Below are positions 1 to 9,165 of a stretch of DNA of 64,000 nt, one piece after another; positions within the stretch are counted from its first letter, which is position 1, and each line of letters begins with the position of its first letter. The notes under the pieces are model-generated. The model worked only from the letters and a program-made list of their open reading frames with translations. It did not search any database and was not told the DNA's origin. The position numbers and the translations under genes are program-made. Source of the DNA: Eubacteriales bacterium (GTDB taxonomy: Bacteria > Bacillota > Clostridia > Lachnospirales > Lachnospiraceae); contig JAUNUY010000001.1 in NCBI GenBank assembly GCA_030537935.1, forward strand, positions 299,920 through 363,919. Reading direction: 5' to 3'.

Positions 1-675
1 CTCCCGTGTCACCTTATTCAAACGCCGTATGGGCCGAGCAAAGCGATCGGAAAAGTAGATGGCAATGCCGGCGGAAATGATACCGAATAATGCACCGAGA
101 ATCAAGATGAACTGCGTCGATGTCTGTACCGTCTTTTCAATATCATCAATGGTGACCATAATCATGAAGGTCGTATCATCATCCAGACGTCCCCATAGCT
201 CGTAGAGGTTTTTATAATGGTCATAACTGATATTTTCACGGGAAACTTGTAATACCGCATCCCCGTACATCCGCTCAATCGTTCGCTCCGGCAGCGCTAC
301 GCCGCTGAGATAATTTCGCAGTTTAAAATTCATATACTGCTGATTCTCCGCACCCGCCGTCAATGAAAAACCGGAACCGAAGGGATCCTCGTAATTTATG
401 ATAATGGAACAATTCTGATTTCTTGCAATATTACCAATCAGATAATCATACTCCGAACGCTTTTGCAAGATGGAACTGTTCGGCTCATTCGCCACGGCCC
501 GTAACTTTTCATGGCTGTCTTCAAACATCTCCCGCGTCTTAAACAGGTAATACTTATCTTGAAAAACCCAGTTTATCAGCGCAGTCAAGCCGATGGAGAA
601 GAACACGAGAAAGAGCATCATGGTACTCAGTTTCCGTTGAACGGATACGGGCTCCCGGGTCCGTTTTGCACGCAT
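1..675 (-). CDS. Sensor histidine kinase, N-terminal part (cut by window edge)
   Basis: Reading the minus strand from an ATG at 675 gives 225 codons open to the left edge. The protein has a basic start, a membrane segment at about residues 17-38, an extracytoplasmic sensor region of about 150 residues, a second membrane segment at about 190-212, and the start of a HAMP linker (DRFARPIRRLNK). The HisKA and ATPase domains must lie outside the window. The start overlaps the stop of the response regulator by one base (TAATG), so the two are translationally coupled. The pairing with an OmpR-type regulator makes a membrane two-component sensor nearly certain. I do not recognise the sensor domain, so the signal is unknown. 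Confidence 0.85.
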   Translation of the reverse strand, partial: MRAKRTREPVSVQRKLSTMMLFLVFFSIGLTALINWVFQDKYYLFKTREMFEDSHEKLRAVANEPNSSILQKRSEYDYLIGNIARNQNCSIIINYEDPFGSGFSLTAGAENQQYMNFKLRNYLSGVALPERTIERMYGDAVLQVSRENISYDHYKNLYELWGRLDDDTTFMIMVTIDDIEKTVQTSTQFILILGALFGIISAGIAIYFSDRFARPIRRLNKVTRE

Positions 676-1352
676 TAATCGACCTCAAATTTATAGCCCA
701 TGCCCCAGATGGTTTGAATGTACTTTCCTTTTTCCGCCAACTTACTCCGCAGCTTCTTCACATGCGTATCGATGGTCCGGGCATCCCCGTAATAATCATA
801 ATTCCACACGTTATTCAGTATCTTCTCACGTGAAAGTGCAACACCCTCATTCTCCAGGAAGAATTGCAATAATTCAAATTCCTTGAAACTCAGGACAATC
901 AACTCGTCATCCACTTTCACGGTATGTGCCCGCTTATCCATCTCGATGCCGCCGGTACTGATTACATTGACGGCGTTCAACCCCTTGGTCCGCTTTAAAA
1001 TGGATTCCACGCGAGCCAGAAGAATCTTGGGACTGAAAGGCTTGGTGATAAACTCGTCCACGCCCAGCTCGAACCCGAGTAATTCGTCCGACTCTTCACT
1101 CTTAGCCGTCAACATGATAATCGGAACATCCGACGTCTTCCGAATTTCCCGACATACTTCCCAACCGTCCAGCTTGGGCATCATGATATCCAAAAGAATA
1201 CAATCAATGGCATTGGGTCCGCGGAAAATTTCCAACGCCTCCATGCCGTCACCGGCTTCATACACGATGCAACCTTCTTTGGTCAAAAAATCCTTCAGCA
1301 ACTTCCTCATTCTGCTTTCGTCATCCACGACTAAAATTTTGTAATCATTCAT
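675..1352 (-). CDS. OmpR/PhoB-family response regulator
   Basis: A 225-residue DNA-binding response regulator. The receiver domain (about 1-120) shows the acidic pair DD at 10-11, the phospho-acceptor Asp in LLDIMMP at residue 55 and the conserved Lys in ITKPFSP at 104. A winged-helix effector domain follows (about 130-225, with the ending RTIDTHVKKLR...GMGYKF typical of the family). It lies 9 bases after the cyclophilin lipoprotein gene and overlaps the kinase gene, so the three form one operon. Which promoters it controls cannot be read here. The family is secure; an ortholog name such as WalR, PhoP or CssR is not assigned. Confidence 0.95.
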   Translation of the reverse strand: MNDYKILVVDDESRMRKLLKDFLTKEGCIVYEAGDGMEALEIFRGPNAIDCILLDIMMPKLDGWEVCREIRKTSDVPIIMLTAKSEESDELLGFELGVDEFITKPFSPKILLARVESILKRTKGLNAVNVISTGGIEMDKRAHTVKVDDELIVLSFKEFELLQFFLENEGVALSREKILNNVWNYDYYGDARTIDTHVKKLRSKLAEKGKYIQTIWGMGYKFEVD

Positions 1353-1361
1353 GTCATCCTC

Positions 1362-2120
1362 CTATTTCGCCGTACCGGTTTCAATCCGGTCAATAACCAC
1401 CGGCGTCTTCGGTATGCCGGCCGCCTGATCTTTCATCTCCGTTTCGGAAATCTTCCTCACCACGTCCATTCCCTCATAAACCTGGCCGAAGACCGTATGT
1501 TTTTTGAAGAGATGCGGGGTGCCGCCGTGCTCCTTATATAAATCAATGACTTCCGGATATACGCCGTCACGATTCATCGCGCTTTCAACAGCCTTTTGAT
1601 AAGGTGCGTCGACAATAAAGAACTGACTCCCGTTCGTATTCGGTCCCGCATTGGCCATGGCCAATGCACCGCTGTAAGGAAACGGCGTGGGCACTTCTTT
1701 TGGAAATTCATCTTCGAAACTCTTACCCCAAATACTCTCGCCGCCGGTACCGTTACCGCTCGGATCGCCGCCCTGAATCATAAAGTCTTTGATGATGCGG
1801 TGAAATGTTAAACCGTTATAATACCCCTTTTCCGCATGCGTCAAAAAGTTCTCTACGGCTTTCGGCGCAACATCTTCAAAGAAACGCACCTTTATGTCAC
1901 CGAAATCACGTACATGAATAATGGCAATTTTATCACCGGACTTCGGTGCATCAAACTGCGCTGCCAATGCAGCCTTGTCAATCTTTACCGACTTTCCTTC
2001 CGTCGACTTTTCCATCTCCGTTTTCGGCGCCTTATCGGTCACCTTATCCGCATCCTTTCCGCATCCGGCAAACAGCAATCCCGTTGCCATTGCGAGGATG
2101 CCGATTTGTTTCAGTCTCAT
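1362..2120 (-). CDS. Cyclophilin-type peptidyl-prolyl isomerase, lipoprotein
   Basis: A 252-residue protein with a lipoprotein signal peptide (hydrophobic stretch to residue 19, lipid-accepting Cys 20 in LLFAGC), a charged Lys/Glu linker, and a cyclophilin domain from about residue 65. Family motifs are visible: [20 protein letters not shown] and HTVFGQV. It should catalyse cis-trans isomerisation of prolyl bonds on the outer face of the membrane, helping secreted proteins fold. It is first in an operon with a two-component system, which suggests, without proving, a link to envelope stress. The start ATG follows AGGAGA with good spacing. Confidence 0.92.
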   Translation of the reverse strand: MRLKQIGILAMATGLLFAGCGKDADKVTDKAPKTEMEKSTEGKSVKIDKAALAAQFDAPKSGDKIAIIHVRDFGDIKVRFFEDVAPKAVENFLTHAEKGYYNGLTFHRIIKDFMIQGGDPSGNGTGGESIWGKSFEDEFPKEVPTPFPYSGALAMANAGPNTNGSQFFIVDAPYQKAVESAMNRDGVYPEVIDLYKEHGGTPHLFKKHTVFGQVYEGMDVVRKISETEMKDQAAGIPKTPVVIDRIETGTAK

Positions 2121-2231
2121 ATCATTCTCCTCTCCGAACTGCCGCTATCTCGGCCGTCCCATCTTCCACCATCGACACGTGCCTCGGATGACAACCCGTT
2201 TGTCAGTCACGGTCGACGAACAGTCCCCTTC

Positions 2232-2260
2232 ATAATATCACAGTTTTGTGAACGTTTCCA
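2232..2260 (-). promoter_or_regulatory. Putative promoter for the cyclophilin/two-component operon
   Basis: On the minus strand TGGAAA and TATTAT are separated by 17 bases, and TG lies one base before the -10 (extended -10). It is placed about 110 bases upstream of the cyclophilin start. The -35 is only a partial match. Confidence 0.4.
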
Positions 2261-2342
2261 CGGGAATATGTGAACGATTTTCAAAACGTCCGCCTTTCAG
2301 TGCTTCTTTATATCCTCAACGATGAATCGCCCTTCCGAACGG

Positions 2343-2371
2343 TTGAATTTTTCTCAAAAAAAGGATAAACT
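2343..2371 (+). promoter_or_regulatory. Putative promoter for the MATE/ThrE-like operon
   Basis: TTGAAT, a 17-base spacer and TAAACT sit just upstream of the MATE gene, whose ribosome site AAAGGAGAA follows at 2390-2398. The -10 is imperfect. Confidence 0.5.
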
Positions 2372-2402
2372 ACAGTATCGGAAATTTTAAAAGGAGAACA
2401 AC

Positions 2403-3794
2403 GTGAAAAAGGAATCTGCAAATCCATTGGGTACCTTACCGGTAAATACATTATTACGTCAATTTACGGTCCCGGCCGTCATATCGATGGTCGTGACTGC
2501 CGTCTACAATATCGTCGACCAGATTTTCATCGGCCACGGCATCGGTCCGGCGGCAAATGCCTCCACGACCGTTGCCTTTCCGCTGGTCATCAGTATCATG
2601 GCCGTTGCCTTGCTGTTCGGTATCGGCAGCGCAATTTTCATCGGTACGAGACTCGGCGAGGGACGACACGATTTGGCGGAGAAGGCATTACAAAGCGTCA
2701 CGGGCGTGCTGATCGTCCTGTCCGCTATCATCACGGTTGCCGGTCTGATTTTCATCGAACCCGTCGTCCGTTTTTTCGGCGCTGATGAACAGATTCTGAC
2801 CTACAGCATACAATATACATCCGTCATCCTTTGCGGCTCCCTCTTCAATATGATGACCATTGTTTTGGATAAGATTCTGCGGGTGGACGGGGCGCCCAAG
2901 GTGGCCATGTTCTCCATCATGGCGGGCGTCTCCATCAATACCGTCTTGGACCCGCTGTTCATCTTCGTCTTTCAAATGGGCGTTTCGGGTGCGGCACTTG
3001 CGACCATTTTCTCGCAATTTATCTCCGCCGCCTGCATGTTCGTCTATTTACAAAAAAAAGGCAGCCTTCATGTCCGGTTGCGCGGTCTGTTTCGCCCGGA
3101 CTTCGACACGGTGCGAAAAGTTGCCTATCTCGGTCTCAGCTCCTTTATCTTACAAATCGGTGCGCTCATCGTTCAGGTCGTCATGAATCGTTCCCTTATG
3201 TATTACGGCGCCTTAACGCCCGAGGTGGGCGGTGTCATCGCTTTGGCGGGGATGGGTGTCATCATGAAGTTCTACATCGTCATCATCTCCGTCTGTGTCG
3301 GTATCGGCGTGGGTGCACAGCCGATCATCTCGTTTAATAACGGGGCGCGTCGCTATGACAGGGTTCGGGAAACCATTCGAAAAACGATATTTCTTACGAC
3401 CGTTGTCACTTTTACGGGATGGCTTTTGGTCGAAACGGTCCCGGGACTGGTCATCCGTCTGTTCGATAACCGGGCGGGTGTTTTCTATCTTTTCAGTAAA
3501 CGGGCGATACGGATATTTCTGGCGATGGCATTCACCGTCGGACCGCAAATCGCCTGTAGCCAATACTATCAGGCGATGGGCAAACCGTTGATTTCGGCCT
3601 TCCTCTCCGTTTTGCGGCAAATCCTCGTCCTATTGCCCGCCATCCTCATCCTGCCGTTGATTTTCGGATTGGACGGCATTCTTTTCAGTGGGCCTCTGTC
3701 TGAAATGGTTTCCGGTACGGTATGTTTCCTCCTCTTTCGGAAAGAATGGAAACAGTTAAATGAACGGATACGGAATAATGAACAAGAAATTTGA
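2403..3794 (+). CDS. MATE-family multidrug/Na+ antiporter (MepA-like)
   Basis: A 463-residue integral membrane protein with about twelve hydrophobic segments and the duplicated MatE architecture. The N-terminal repeat starts NPLGTLPVNTLLRQFTVPAV and contains the family-typical YNIVDQIFIG. The layout resembles MepA-type efflux pumps, which expel cationic drugs and dyes using an ion gradient; the substrate here is unknown. The start is GTG, preceded by AAAGGAGAACAAC. Its end overlaps the next gene, a ThrE-type exporter subunit, so pump and exporter are probably co-expressed. No truncation seen. Confidence 0.92.
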   Translation: MKKESANPLGTLPVNTLLRQFTVPAVISMVVTAVYNIVDQIFIGHGIGPAANASTTVAFPLVISIMAVALLFGIGSAIFIGTRLGEGRHDLAEKALQSVTGVLIVLSAIITVAGLIFIEPVVRFFGADEQILTYSIQYTSVILCGSLFNMMTIVLDKILRVDGAPKVAMFSIMAGVSINTVLDPLFIFVFQMGVSGAALATIFSQFISAACMFVYLQKKGSLHVRLRGLFRPDFDTVRKVAYLGLSSFILQIGALIVQVVMNRSLMYYGALTPEVGGVIALAGMGVIMKFYIVIISVCVGIGVGAQPIISFNNGARRYDRVRETIRKTIFLTTVVTFTGWLLVETVPGLVIRLFDNRAGVFYLFSKRAIRIFLAMAFTVGPQIACSQYYQAMGKPLISAFLSVLRQILVLLPAILILPLIFGLDGILFSGPLSEMVSGTVCFLLFRKEWKQLNERIRNNEQEI

Positions 3795-4527
3795 ACGAAT
3801 TTTTAACCTGGTGGTCGGGATGGGGGAAATCCTCATCGAATGTGATGCGGAAATTTTACGCGTCATCGATACCATGAACTTCAGTGCGGAGGCATTGGGC
3901 ATTGATGAGCTGGACACCTTTATCATCACCAACGGTATTTTCGTCACGGCACGTATGGACGGAGAAACGCTGGCCAAGACAAAGCAAATACGGACGCATG
4001 AGGCGAATCTCGGAAAGATTGATGCCGTCAATGCCCTCTCCCGAGATATCGTAGCGGGAAAAACCGAGTTGGCGGAGGCGGAGCGCCGTTTAAAAGACAT
4101 TTCACAGATGAATGTCTGGCCCGCCGCCCTGCGTTACCTTGGGGCGGCAATCGGTTGCGGTGCATTGACCGTCATCTACGAGGGCACTTATCGGGATGCC
4201 TTGGCTTCCTTTTTCATCGCCATGGGCATCCGCCTGCTGTTGAGTATCGCCGGGAAACGCCAGATTAATCGTGTCATCGTCAATCTGTTCGCCAGTATTC
4301 TCATATCCTTGGCTGCGAGAACCTGTACCTTCGCCGGTCTGGCGGATAATACGGATAAAATCATCATCGGCAGTATCATGCTTTTGGTGCCGGGTATCCT
4401 CTTGACCAACGGTATTCGGGATATCACCAACAACGACTACCTTTCCGGAATCATTCGTGTTATTGAAGCCATCTTGATTGCCTCATCCATTGCCGTGGGT
4501 GTGGGCATGGTCTTTTTATTTTTCTAG
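3778..4527 (+). CDS. Threonine/serine exporter family, N-terminal-domain protein (DUF1212/ThrE_1)
   Basis: About 249 residues: an amphipathic N-terminal half with the family-like GEILIECDAEILRV, followed by five hydrophobic segments containing IMLLVPGILLTNGIRD, a signature of this family. It pairs with the next gene to form a split ThrE-type exporter (known members export threonine/serine or small carboxylates). The start is uncertain: ATG at 3778 matches family length, and an in-frame ATG at 3760 adds six residues; neither has a strong ribosome site. Both overlap the MATE gene, implying translational coupling. Confidence 0.85.
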   Translation: MNKKFERIFNLVVGMGEILIECDAEILRVIDTMNFSAEALGIDELDTFIITNGIFVTARMDGETLAKTKQIRTHEANLGKIDAVNALSRDIVAGKTELAEAERRLKDISQMNVWPAALRYLGAAIGCGALTVIYEGTYRDALASFFIAMGIRLLLSIAGKRQINRVIVNLFASILISLAARTCTFAGLADNTDKIIIGSIMLLVPGILLTNGIRDITNNDYLSGIIRVIEAILIASSIAVGVGMVFLFF

Positions 4528-4537
4528 GAGGTCCCTC

Positions 4538-4963
4538 ATGCAAGACTTTCTTTTCGCGTTGGTCGGTACCATCGGTTTTGCCATCCTCTTTGAAGTACGC
4601 CGTAAAAATATTTTTTTCTGCGGTCTCAGCGGTGCCGTCGGATGGGTGACCTTTATGTTTTTGACCCCCTATACGGGTCTCTTCGTTTCGGTCTTTCTCG
4701 CCGCCGCAATCATCGTCATTCTGGCACGTCTCTTTGCAAGAATCCTTAGGGCACCGGCCCCCATCTTCTATATCCCGGGTATCTTTCCCATTGTACCGGG
4801 TGCCGGCATCTATAATACGGCCTATGCCGTTGTCATGAATGATTTTCCGGCAGCGCGCAGTTACGGGATGTTGACCCTGAAGACATCCTGTGCCATCGTA
4901 CTGGGTATCGCCCTGGTTTCACTCTTTCCTTACACATTCAAAAAGAATCGCCGAACGGAATAA
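4538..4963 (+). CDS. Threonine/serine exporter family, small membrane subunit (DUF3815/ThrE_2)
   Basis: A 141-residue membrane protein with four to five hydrophobic segments and the motif FYIPGIFPIVPGAGIY, typical of the second half of ThrE-like exporters. The longest ORF begins earlier inside the preceding gene, but the ATG at 4538 has a perfect AGGAGG eight bases upstream and gives the usual length. It lies 10 bases after its partner and is followed directly by a strong bidirectional terminator. Confidence 0.88.
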   Translation: MQDFLFALVGTIGFAILFEVRRKNIFFCGLSGAVGWVTFMFLTPYTGLFVSVFLAAAIIVILARLFARILRAPAPIFYIPGIFPIVPGAGIYNTAYAVVMNDFPAARSYGMLTLKTSCAIVLGIALVSLFPYTFKKNRRTE

Positions 4964-4995
4964 ACGGGTTCGTACCGAAGGGTACGAACCCGTTT
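4962..4995. terminator. Bidirectional rho-independent terminator
   Basis: A perfect 15-base inverted repeat (arms 4962-4976 and 4981-4995) with a four-base loop, flanked by A- and T-rich ends. It lies between the convergent ThrE-like operon and fbp and can stop transcription from both sides. Confidence 0.92.
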
Positions 4996-4999
4996 ATTT

Positions 5000-6925
5000 T
5001 TAATGGTGTATCTTCGGCTTTTGTTCTTTTATCAAGCCCAATTTATACGCCTTAATCAAATCATTCAAGTCATCAATTCTTTCCCGCAGGGCAATCCCGT
5101 CGGTCGTATCACCGACCAAAATCCGTTCCTTCATTACCTCAACGGTTTCCACCTTGGGTACTTCCCCCACATGATGCTCCGCCAATGTTATGCATCGGGA
5201 GTTGAAAATCAAGGTATACCCCGCCATACCCGTCCGGGTCTGGTAGGCCTTCGCCAGTCCACCGTCAATAACGAACAATCTGCCGTTTGCACGGACGGGC
5301 TGCTGTCCGTCCTTCATCTTGACCGGCACATGGCCGTTGATGATGTGACCGATTTCCGGATTGATATTAAATTCCCGGAAAATCTTTTTACAAGTTTCCT
5401 CCTTGTAGGTCAATTCAAAATAAGGATTCATGACCTCTTTTCGAACCGACTTGTCGTCGATAAACTTTTGCTCAAACATGGCAATCTTCGATTTGCCGAA
5501 CATCGGCGAAACGGGTCCCGCCCAAAGATACCACATGAAATCAACAGAATCCTGTCGGTTGAAACTTTTGTCATTATAGTAGGCATCGATAATCTTCCGT
5601 TCGCAATAGTCACAAAGCGCCTTGCCTTTATAGGAACGCTCACCCAGCTCCAAGGCCAAAAATTCTCCATCCTCGGTAAACGGAATACATCCGTGATAGA
5701 GCAAATTGCCATTGTAAACCTTATAGACTCCGCCGCGCGCATACAGAAATTTCACATGCTCGTTCAAGCGCAGACTATTGATAAACGAAAATGAAATGAT
5801 GTCCATCACTTCCGCTTCTTCCGGTGAAAGCGCGTACGGATCCTTCGGGTCGATTGTCGGAAAATTATTCGTGTTCAAGGCATAAGTCTTCCCGTCGATG
5901 TCAATCGTATAGTCCTCATAATTGACTTTCTCCAAGACCAGCCGGTCATCCATCTTCCACTCGGGATGCCGTTTGATGAGCTGCCCCTCCAGTTTCAGCT
6001 GAATCACGGTCATCGCCTTACCCATTCGGGCGGCCAACCCTTCATCCACATCATCGAAGCGATTCTCATCCAAGGTCTTTGGCATGAAGACGGTACAAGG
6101 ATCATCTCCGTAAGTCTCGTTGGCAAAGACGGTCAAGGCCCGCAAATTTATGCCGTAACCGTCTTCCAAGAGGTCAATCGTATTGTAACCCATGGCGACA
6201 CGTACCACATTGGCAATCAGTGCACGATTCCCGGCACATGCACCCATCCAGGAAATATCGTGATTGCCCCACTGAATATCCACGTCGTGAAAATGAATTA
6301 ATTCGTCCATGATATAATCCGGACGGGGCCCCCTGTCATAGATGTCGCCCAGGATGTGCAATTTGTCGACGTTCAGATTTCGGATAACACGACAGATGAT
6401 GATGATAAATTCATCCAATATGTTCGAGTCTACCAGCGACTTGATGATTTCCTGGTAGTACCCGCCACGATTTTGATAACTGTTTTCCGCAATCAATTCA
6501 TCCAGAATATAACGAAAATCCTCCGGAATACTCTTTCGCAACTTGGAACGGGAGTATTTTCCGGAAACCATCCGCAACAACTTTACCAGCCTGTAGATGA
6601 GCAGACTGGCCCATTCTTTTTTCTCTCGTCCTTCCAAGGTTAATTTTTTCAGCACTTCCCGGGGATAGGCAACCGTATAAGCCAGGTCCTTACGCTCGGC
6701 CTCCGTCAAAACGCCGGCAAACAGCGTATCAATCTTATTCCGGTTTACACCGCTTGCCCGCCGCAACAAATCAATAAATGCCTCGTATTCCCCGTGCAAA
6801 TCACTGAAAAAATATTCCGTTCCTTTCGGTAATTTGATGATGGCACTCAGATTGATTTTTTCACAACAGGCCTTTTCCATGGTCGGAAATTCCTTCGACA
6901 ACAGCTCCAAATATTTTAAATCCAT
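5000..6925 (-). CDS. fbp: Class III fructose-1,6-bisphosphatase
   Basis: A 641-residue cytosolic enzyme, the usual length of the Bacillota class III FBPase. It hydrolyses fructose-1,6-bisphosphate to fructose-6-phosphate in gluconeogenesis. The metallophosphatase motifs are present in order: SDLHGE (residues 41-46), HILGDIYDRGP, WGNHDISWMG and INGHVPV, which supply the dinuclear metal site. The start ATG follows GAGGAGGGTCG, and a near-perfect sigma-A-type promoter lies 44-72 bases upstream. It is a monocistronic unit between a bidirectional terminator and the divergent aconitase operon. Its presence suggests growth on amino acids or other non-sugar carbon. Confidence 0.96.
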   Translation of the reverse strand: MDLKYLELLSKEFPTMEKACCEKINLSAIIKLPKGTEYFFSDLHGEYEAFIDLLRRASGVNRNKIDTLFAGVLTEAERKDLAYTVAYPREVLKKLTLEGREKKEWASLLIYRLVKLLRMVSGKYSRSKLRKSIPEDFRYILDELIAENSYQNRGGYYQEIIKSLVDSNILDEFIIIICRVIRNLNVDKLHILGDIYDRGPRPDYIMDELIHFHDVDIQWGNHDISWMGACAGNRALIANVVRVAMGYNTIDLLEDGYGINLRALTVFANETYGDDPCTVFMPKTLDENRFDDVDEGLAARMGKAMTVIQLKLEGQLIKRHPEWKMDDRLVLEKVNYEDYTIDIDGKTYALNTNNFPTIDPKDPYALSPEEAEVMDIISFSFINSLRLNEHVKFLYARGGVYKVYNGNLLYHGCIPFTEDGEFLALELGERSYKGKALCDYCERKIIDAYYNDKSFNRQDSVDFMWYLWAGPVSPMFGKSKIAMFEQKFIDDKSVRKEVMNPYFELTYKEETCKKIFREFNINPEIGHIINGHVPVKMKDGQQPVRANGRLFVIDGGLAKAYQTRTGMAGYTLIFNSRCITLAEHHVGEVPKVETVEVMKERILVGDTTDGIALRERIDDLNDLIKAYKLGLIKEQKPKIHH

Positions 6926-6968
6926 TCGACCCTCCTCTTAACTCGGATGCGGGGACTCTTACAACTTC

Positions 6969-6997
6969 ATTATAGGAATTATTGCTGATAATGTCAA
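6969..6997 (-). promoter_or_regulatory. fbp promoter
   Basis: On the minus strand TTGACA and TATAAT, both exact consensus, are separated by 17 bases, 44 bases before the fbp start. The remaining 7000-7140 stretch between the two divergent promoters shows no recognisable site. Confidence 0.88.
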
Positions 6998-7142
6998 TGA
7001 ATCCCGGAGGCCGCAAATGCCGTTTTCACAGTATAAAAACAACCGGAATCCGGCCGTGCTCATCGACCGGACATACCGTGGAATGCGTCCCCCGCCAACC
7101 TTCCCGCTCCGTCCCGTCATGAATTTGCCGGACCGAACCGTA

Positions 7143-7171
7143 TTGCAATTCCTTTAATACTGTAGTATAAT
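7143..7171 (+). promoter_or_regulatory. Promoter of the aconitase/isocitrate dehydrogenase/citrate synthase operon
   Basis: TTGCAA and TATAAT are separated by 17 bases, about 48 bases before the aconitase ATG. No operator could be identified. Confidence 0.85.
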
Positions 7172-7219
7172 AAAGTGAATATGGCCTGCGCCATGTGATA
7201 TTAAGAGGAGGTCAATCAG

Positions 7220-9154
7220 ATGGGAAAAACCTTAGCATACAAGATACTTGAAGGGAATTGTCTGGACGGGACGTTTGAACCCGGTTCGGAGATTGCCGTT
7301 CGCGTCAATCAGACGTTAACACAAGACTCAACCGGTACCATGGTGTATCTGCAACTCAATGCCATGGATGTCGAAGAAATCAAAACCGATTTATCCGTAG
7401 CATACATCGACCACAACACCTTGCAATCAGGCTTTGAAAATGCGGACGACCATGAATTCATCCGTACCACGGCAGGAAAATACGGCATAATATTTTCCAA
7501 GCCGGGTGGCGGTATTTGTCATCAGGTACAACTGGAACGATTCGTTAAACCGGGTGTCGTGTTAATCGGCTCGGATTCACATACGCCGACCTGCGGTGCC
7601 CTCGGGGCCATCGCCATCGGTGCCGGCGGTTTGGATGTCGCCGTCGGCATGGCGAAGGGTTACTACTTCATTACGGTCCCCAAGGTCAAGGGCGTTCATC
7701 TGACGGGCAAACTGCGTCCCGGCTGTAACGGTAAGGACGTTATATTGAAGGTCTTGGAAAAACTGACGGTAAAAGGCGGTGTCGGTTACATCATCGAGTA
7801 CTTCGGTGAAGGATTGAAAGACTTGTCGGTCACGGACCGTGCCACCATCTGCAACATGGGGGCGGAGCTCGGTGCCACGACATCCATCTTTCCGAGTGAC
7901 GAGGTGGCACGCGCCTTTATGAAGCGACAGAACCGGGCTGAAGACTGGAAGCCCTTGGCGGCCGACCCGGATGCCGAATATGACGAGGTCATTGACATCA
8001 ACCTGGATGAACTGATTCCTCTGGCCGCCTGCCCGCACAGTCCGGACAATATCAAATCAATTCGTGAACTCTCCGACATCAAGGTGGATCAGGTGGCCAT
8101 CGGCAGCTGTACCAACAGTTCATACACTGATATGATGAAAGTTGCCAAGATATTGGAAAACCGCAAGGTGTCTCCGACGGTCAGCCTGGTCATCAGTCCC
8201 GGGTCGTCGAACATCCTGCGTCAACTGAGCGAGAACGGTGCCTTGGCAACTTTTATCGAGTCCGGCGCGAGAATTTTGGAGTCCGCCTGCGGTCCCTGCA
8301 TCGGCATGGGGCAGTCACCGAAGAGCGGTGCCGTTTCCCTGCGAACCTTCAACCGGAACTTTAAAGGACGCAGCGGCACGATGGATGCACAGGTGTATCT
8401 GGTCAGCCCGGAGACGGCGGCGGCTTCGGCCATCACGGGACACATTACCGACCCGACGACAATGGACGTGGATTTCTCTGTTGTCGAACCGGAAAACTAT
8501 GGTGCTTCGGATAATTATTTCATCCTGCCCGTACCGAAGGAGGAACGGCCGGAACCGGTGATGGGGCCCAATATTAAACCGTTCCCGGTCGGCAAACCGC
8601 TGGAGGACACCATCCGCCAAACGATCGTGCTGAAAACGGGGGACAACGTAACAACCGACGATATTGTCCCCTCTCATGCGAAGCTCCTACCCTATCGTTC
8701 CAACATTCCTCATCTCGCCAACTTCTGCTTTAATACGTTGGTGGATGATTTTAAGGAACGGACGGAAAAATATGGCGGCGGCTTCGTCGTCGGTAGAGAC
8801 AATTACGGTCAGGGTTCCAGTCGGGAACATGCCGCCCTGGTACCGCTTTATCTGGGTATCCGTGCGGTCATTGCCGTCAGCTTCGCCCGAATCCATAAGG
8901 CGAATCTTGTAAACTCGGGCATTATTCCGTTGACATTCGAGAATCCGGCGGATTATGACATGATTGACGAGTATGATGAGTTGGAACTCATCAATATCCG
9001 CGAATCCATCGAGAAGCGACTGCCGATTAAATTGAGAAACATTACGAAAAATATCGAAATATCCGTATGCGAAGATTTTTCCGAACGGCAGCGTGACGTC
9101 ATTCTTTTGGGCGGCTATTTGAATTACAGTAAAAACAACACCATCGGGGAGTAG
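7220..9154 (+). CDS. Aconitate hydratase (short, Aquifex-type)
   Basis: A 644-residue aconitase that isomerises citrate to isocitrate. The three [4Fe-4S] ligands are visible as Cys 297 (GSCTNS), Cys 357 and Cys 360 (SACGPCIGMG). The substrate-binding swivel domain is at the C-terminus (about 480-640, with QGSSREHAALVPLYLG). At about 640 residues it matches the short Aquifex-type aconitases found in many Clostridia, not the ~900-residue AcnA. A strong ribosome site (AGAGGAGG) precedes the ATG. It leads an operon that goes on to isocitrate dehydrogenase and citrate synthase, which supports aconitase over homoaconitase or isopropylmalate isomerase. Confidence 0.93.
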   Translation: MGKTLAYKILEGNCLDGTFEPGSEIAVRVNQTLTQDSTGTMVYLQLNAMDVEEIKTDLSVAYIDHNTLQSGFENADDHEFIRTTAGKYGIIFSKPGGGICHQVQLERFVKPGVVLIGSDSHTPTCGALGAIAIGAGGLDVAVGMAKGYYFITVPKVKGVHLTGKLRPGCNGKDVILKVLEKLTVKGGVGYIIEYFGEGLKDLSVTDRATICNMGAELGATTSIFPSDEVARAFMKRQNRAEDWKPLAADPDAEYDEVIDINLDELIPLAACPHSPDNIKSIRELSDIKVDQVAIGSCTNSSYTDMMKVAKILENRKVSPTVSLVISPGSSNILRQLSENGALATFIESGARILESACGPCIGMGQSPKSGAVSLRTFNRNFKGRSGTMDAQVYLVSPETAAASAITGHITDPTTMDVDFSVVEPENYGASDNYFILPVPKEERPEPVMGPNIKPFPVGKPLEDTIRQTIVLKTGDNVTTDDIVPSHAKLLPYRSNIPHLANFCFNTLVDDFKERTEKYGGGFVVGRDNYGQGSSREHAALVPLYLGIRAVIAVSFARIHKANLVNSGIIPLTFENPADYDMIDEYDELELINIRESIEKRLPIKLRNITKNIEISVCEDFSERQRDVILLGGYLNYSKNNTIGE

Positions 9155-9165
9155 GAAGGGGTACT

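Noticed and set aside
7000..7140. Operator or small RNA between fbp and the aconitase operon
   Set aside because: No inverted repeat or promoter-terminator pair beyond the two divergent promoters could be supported.
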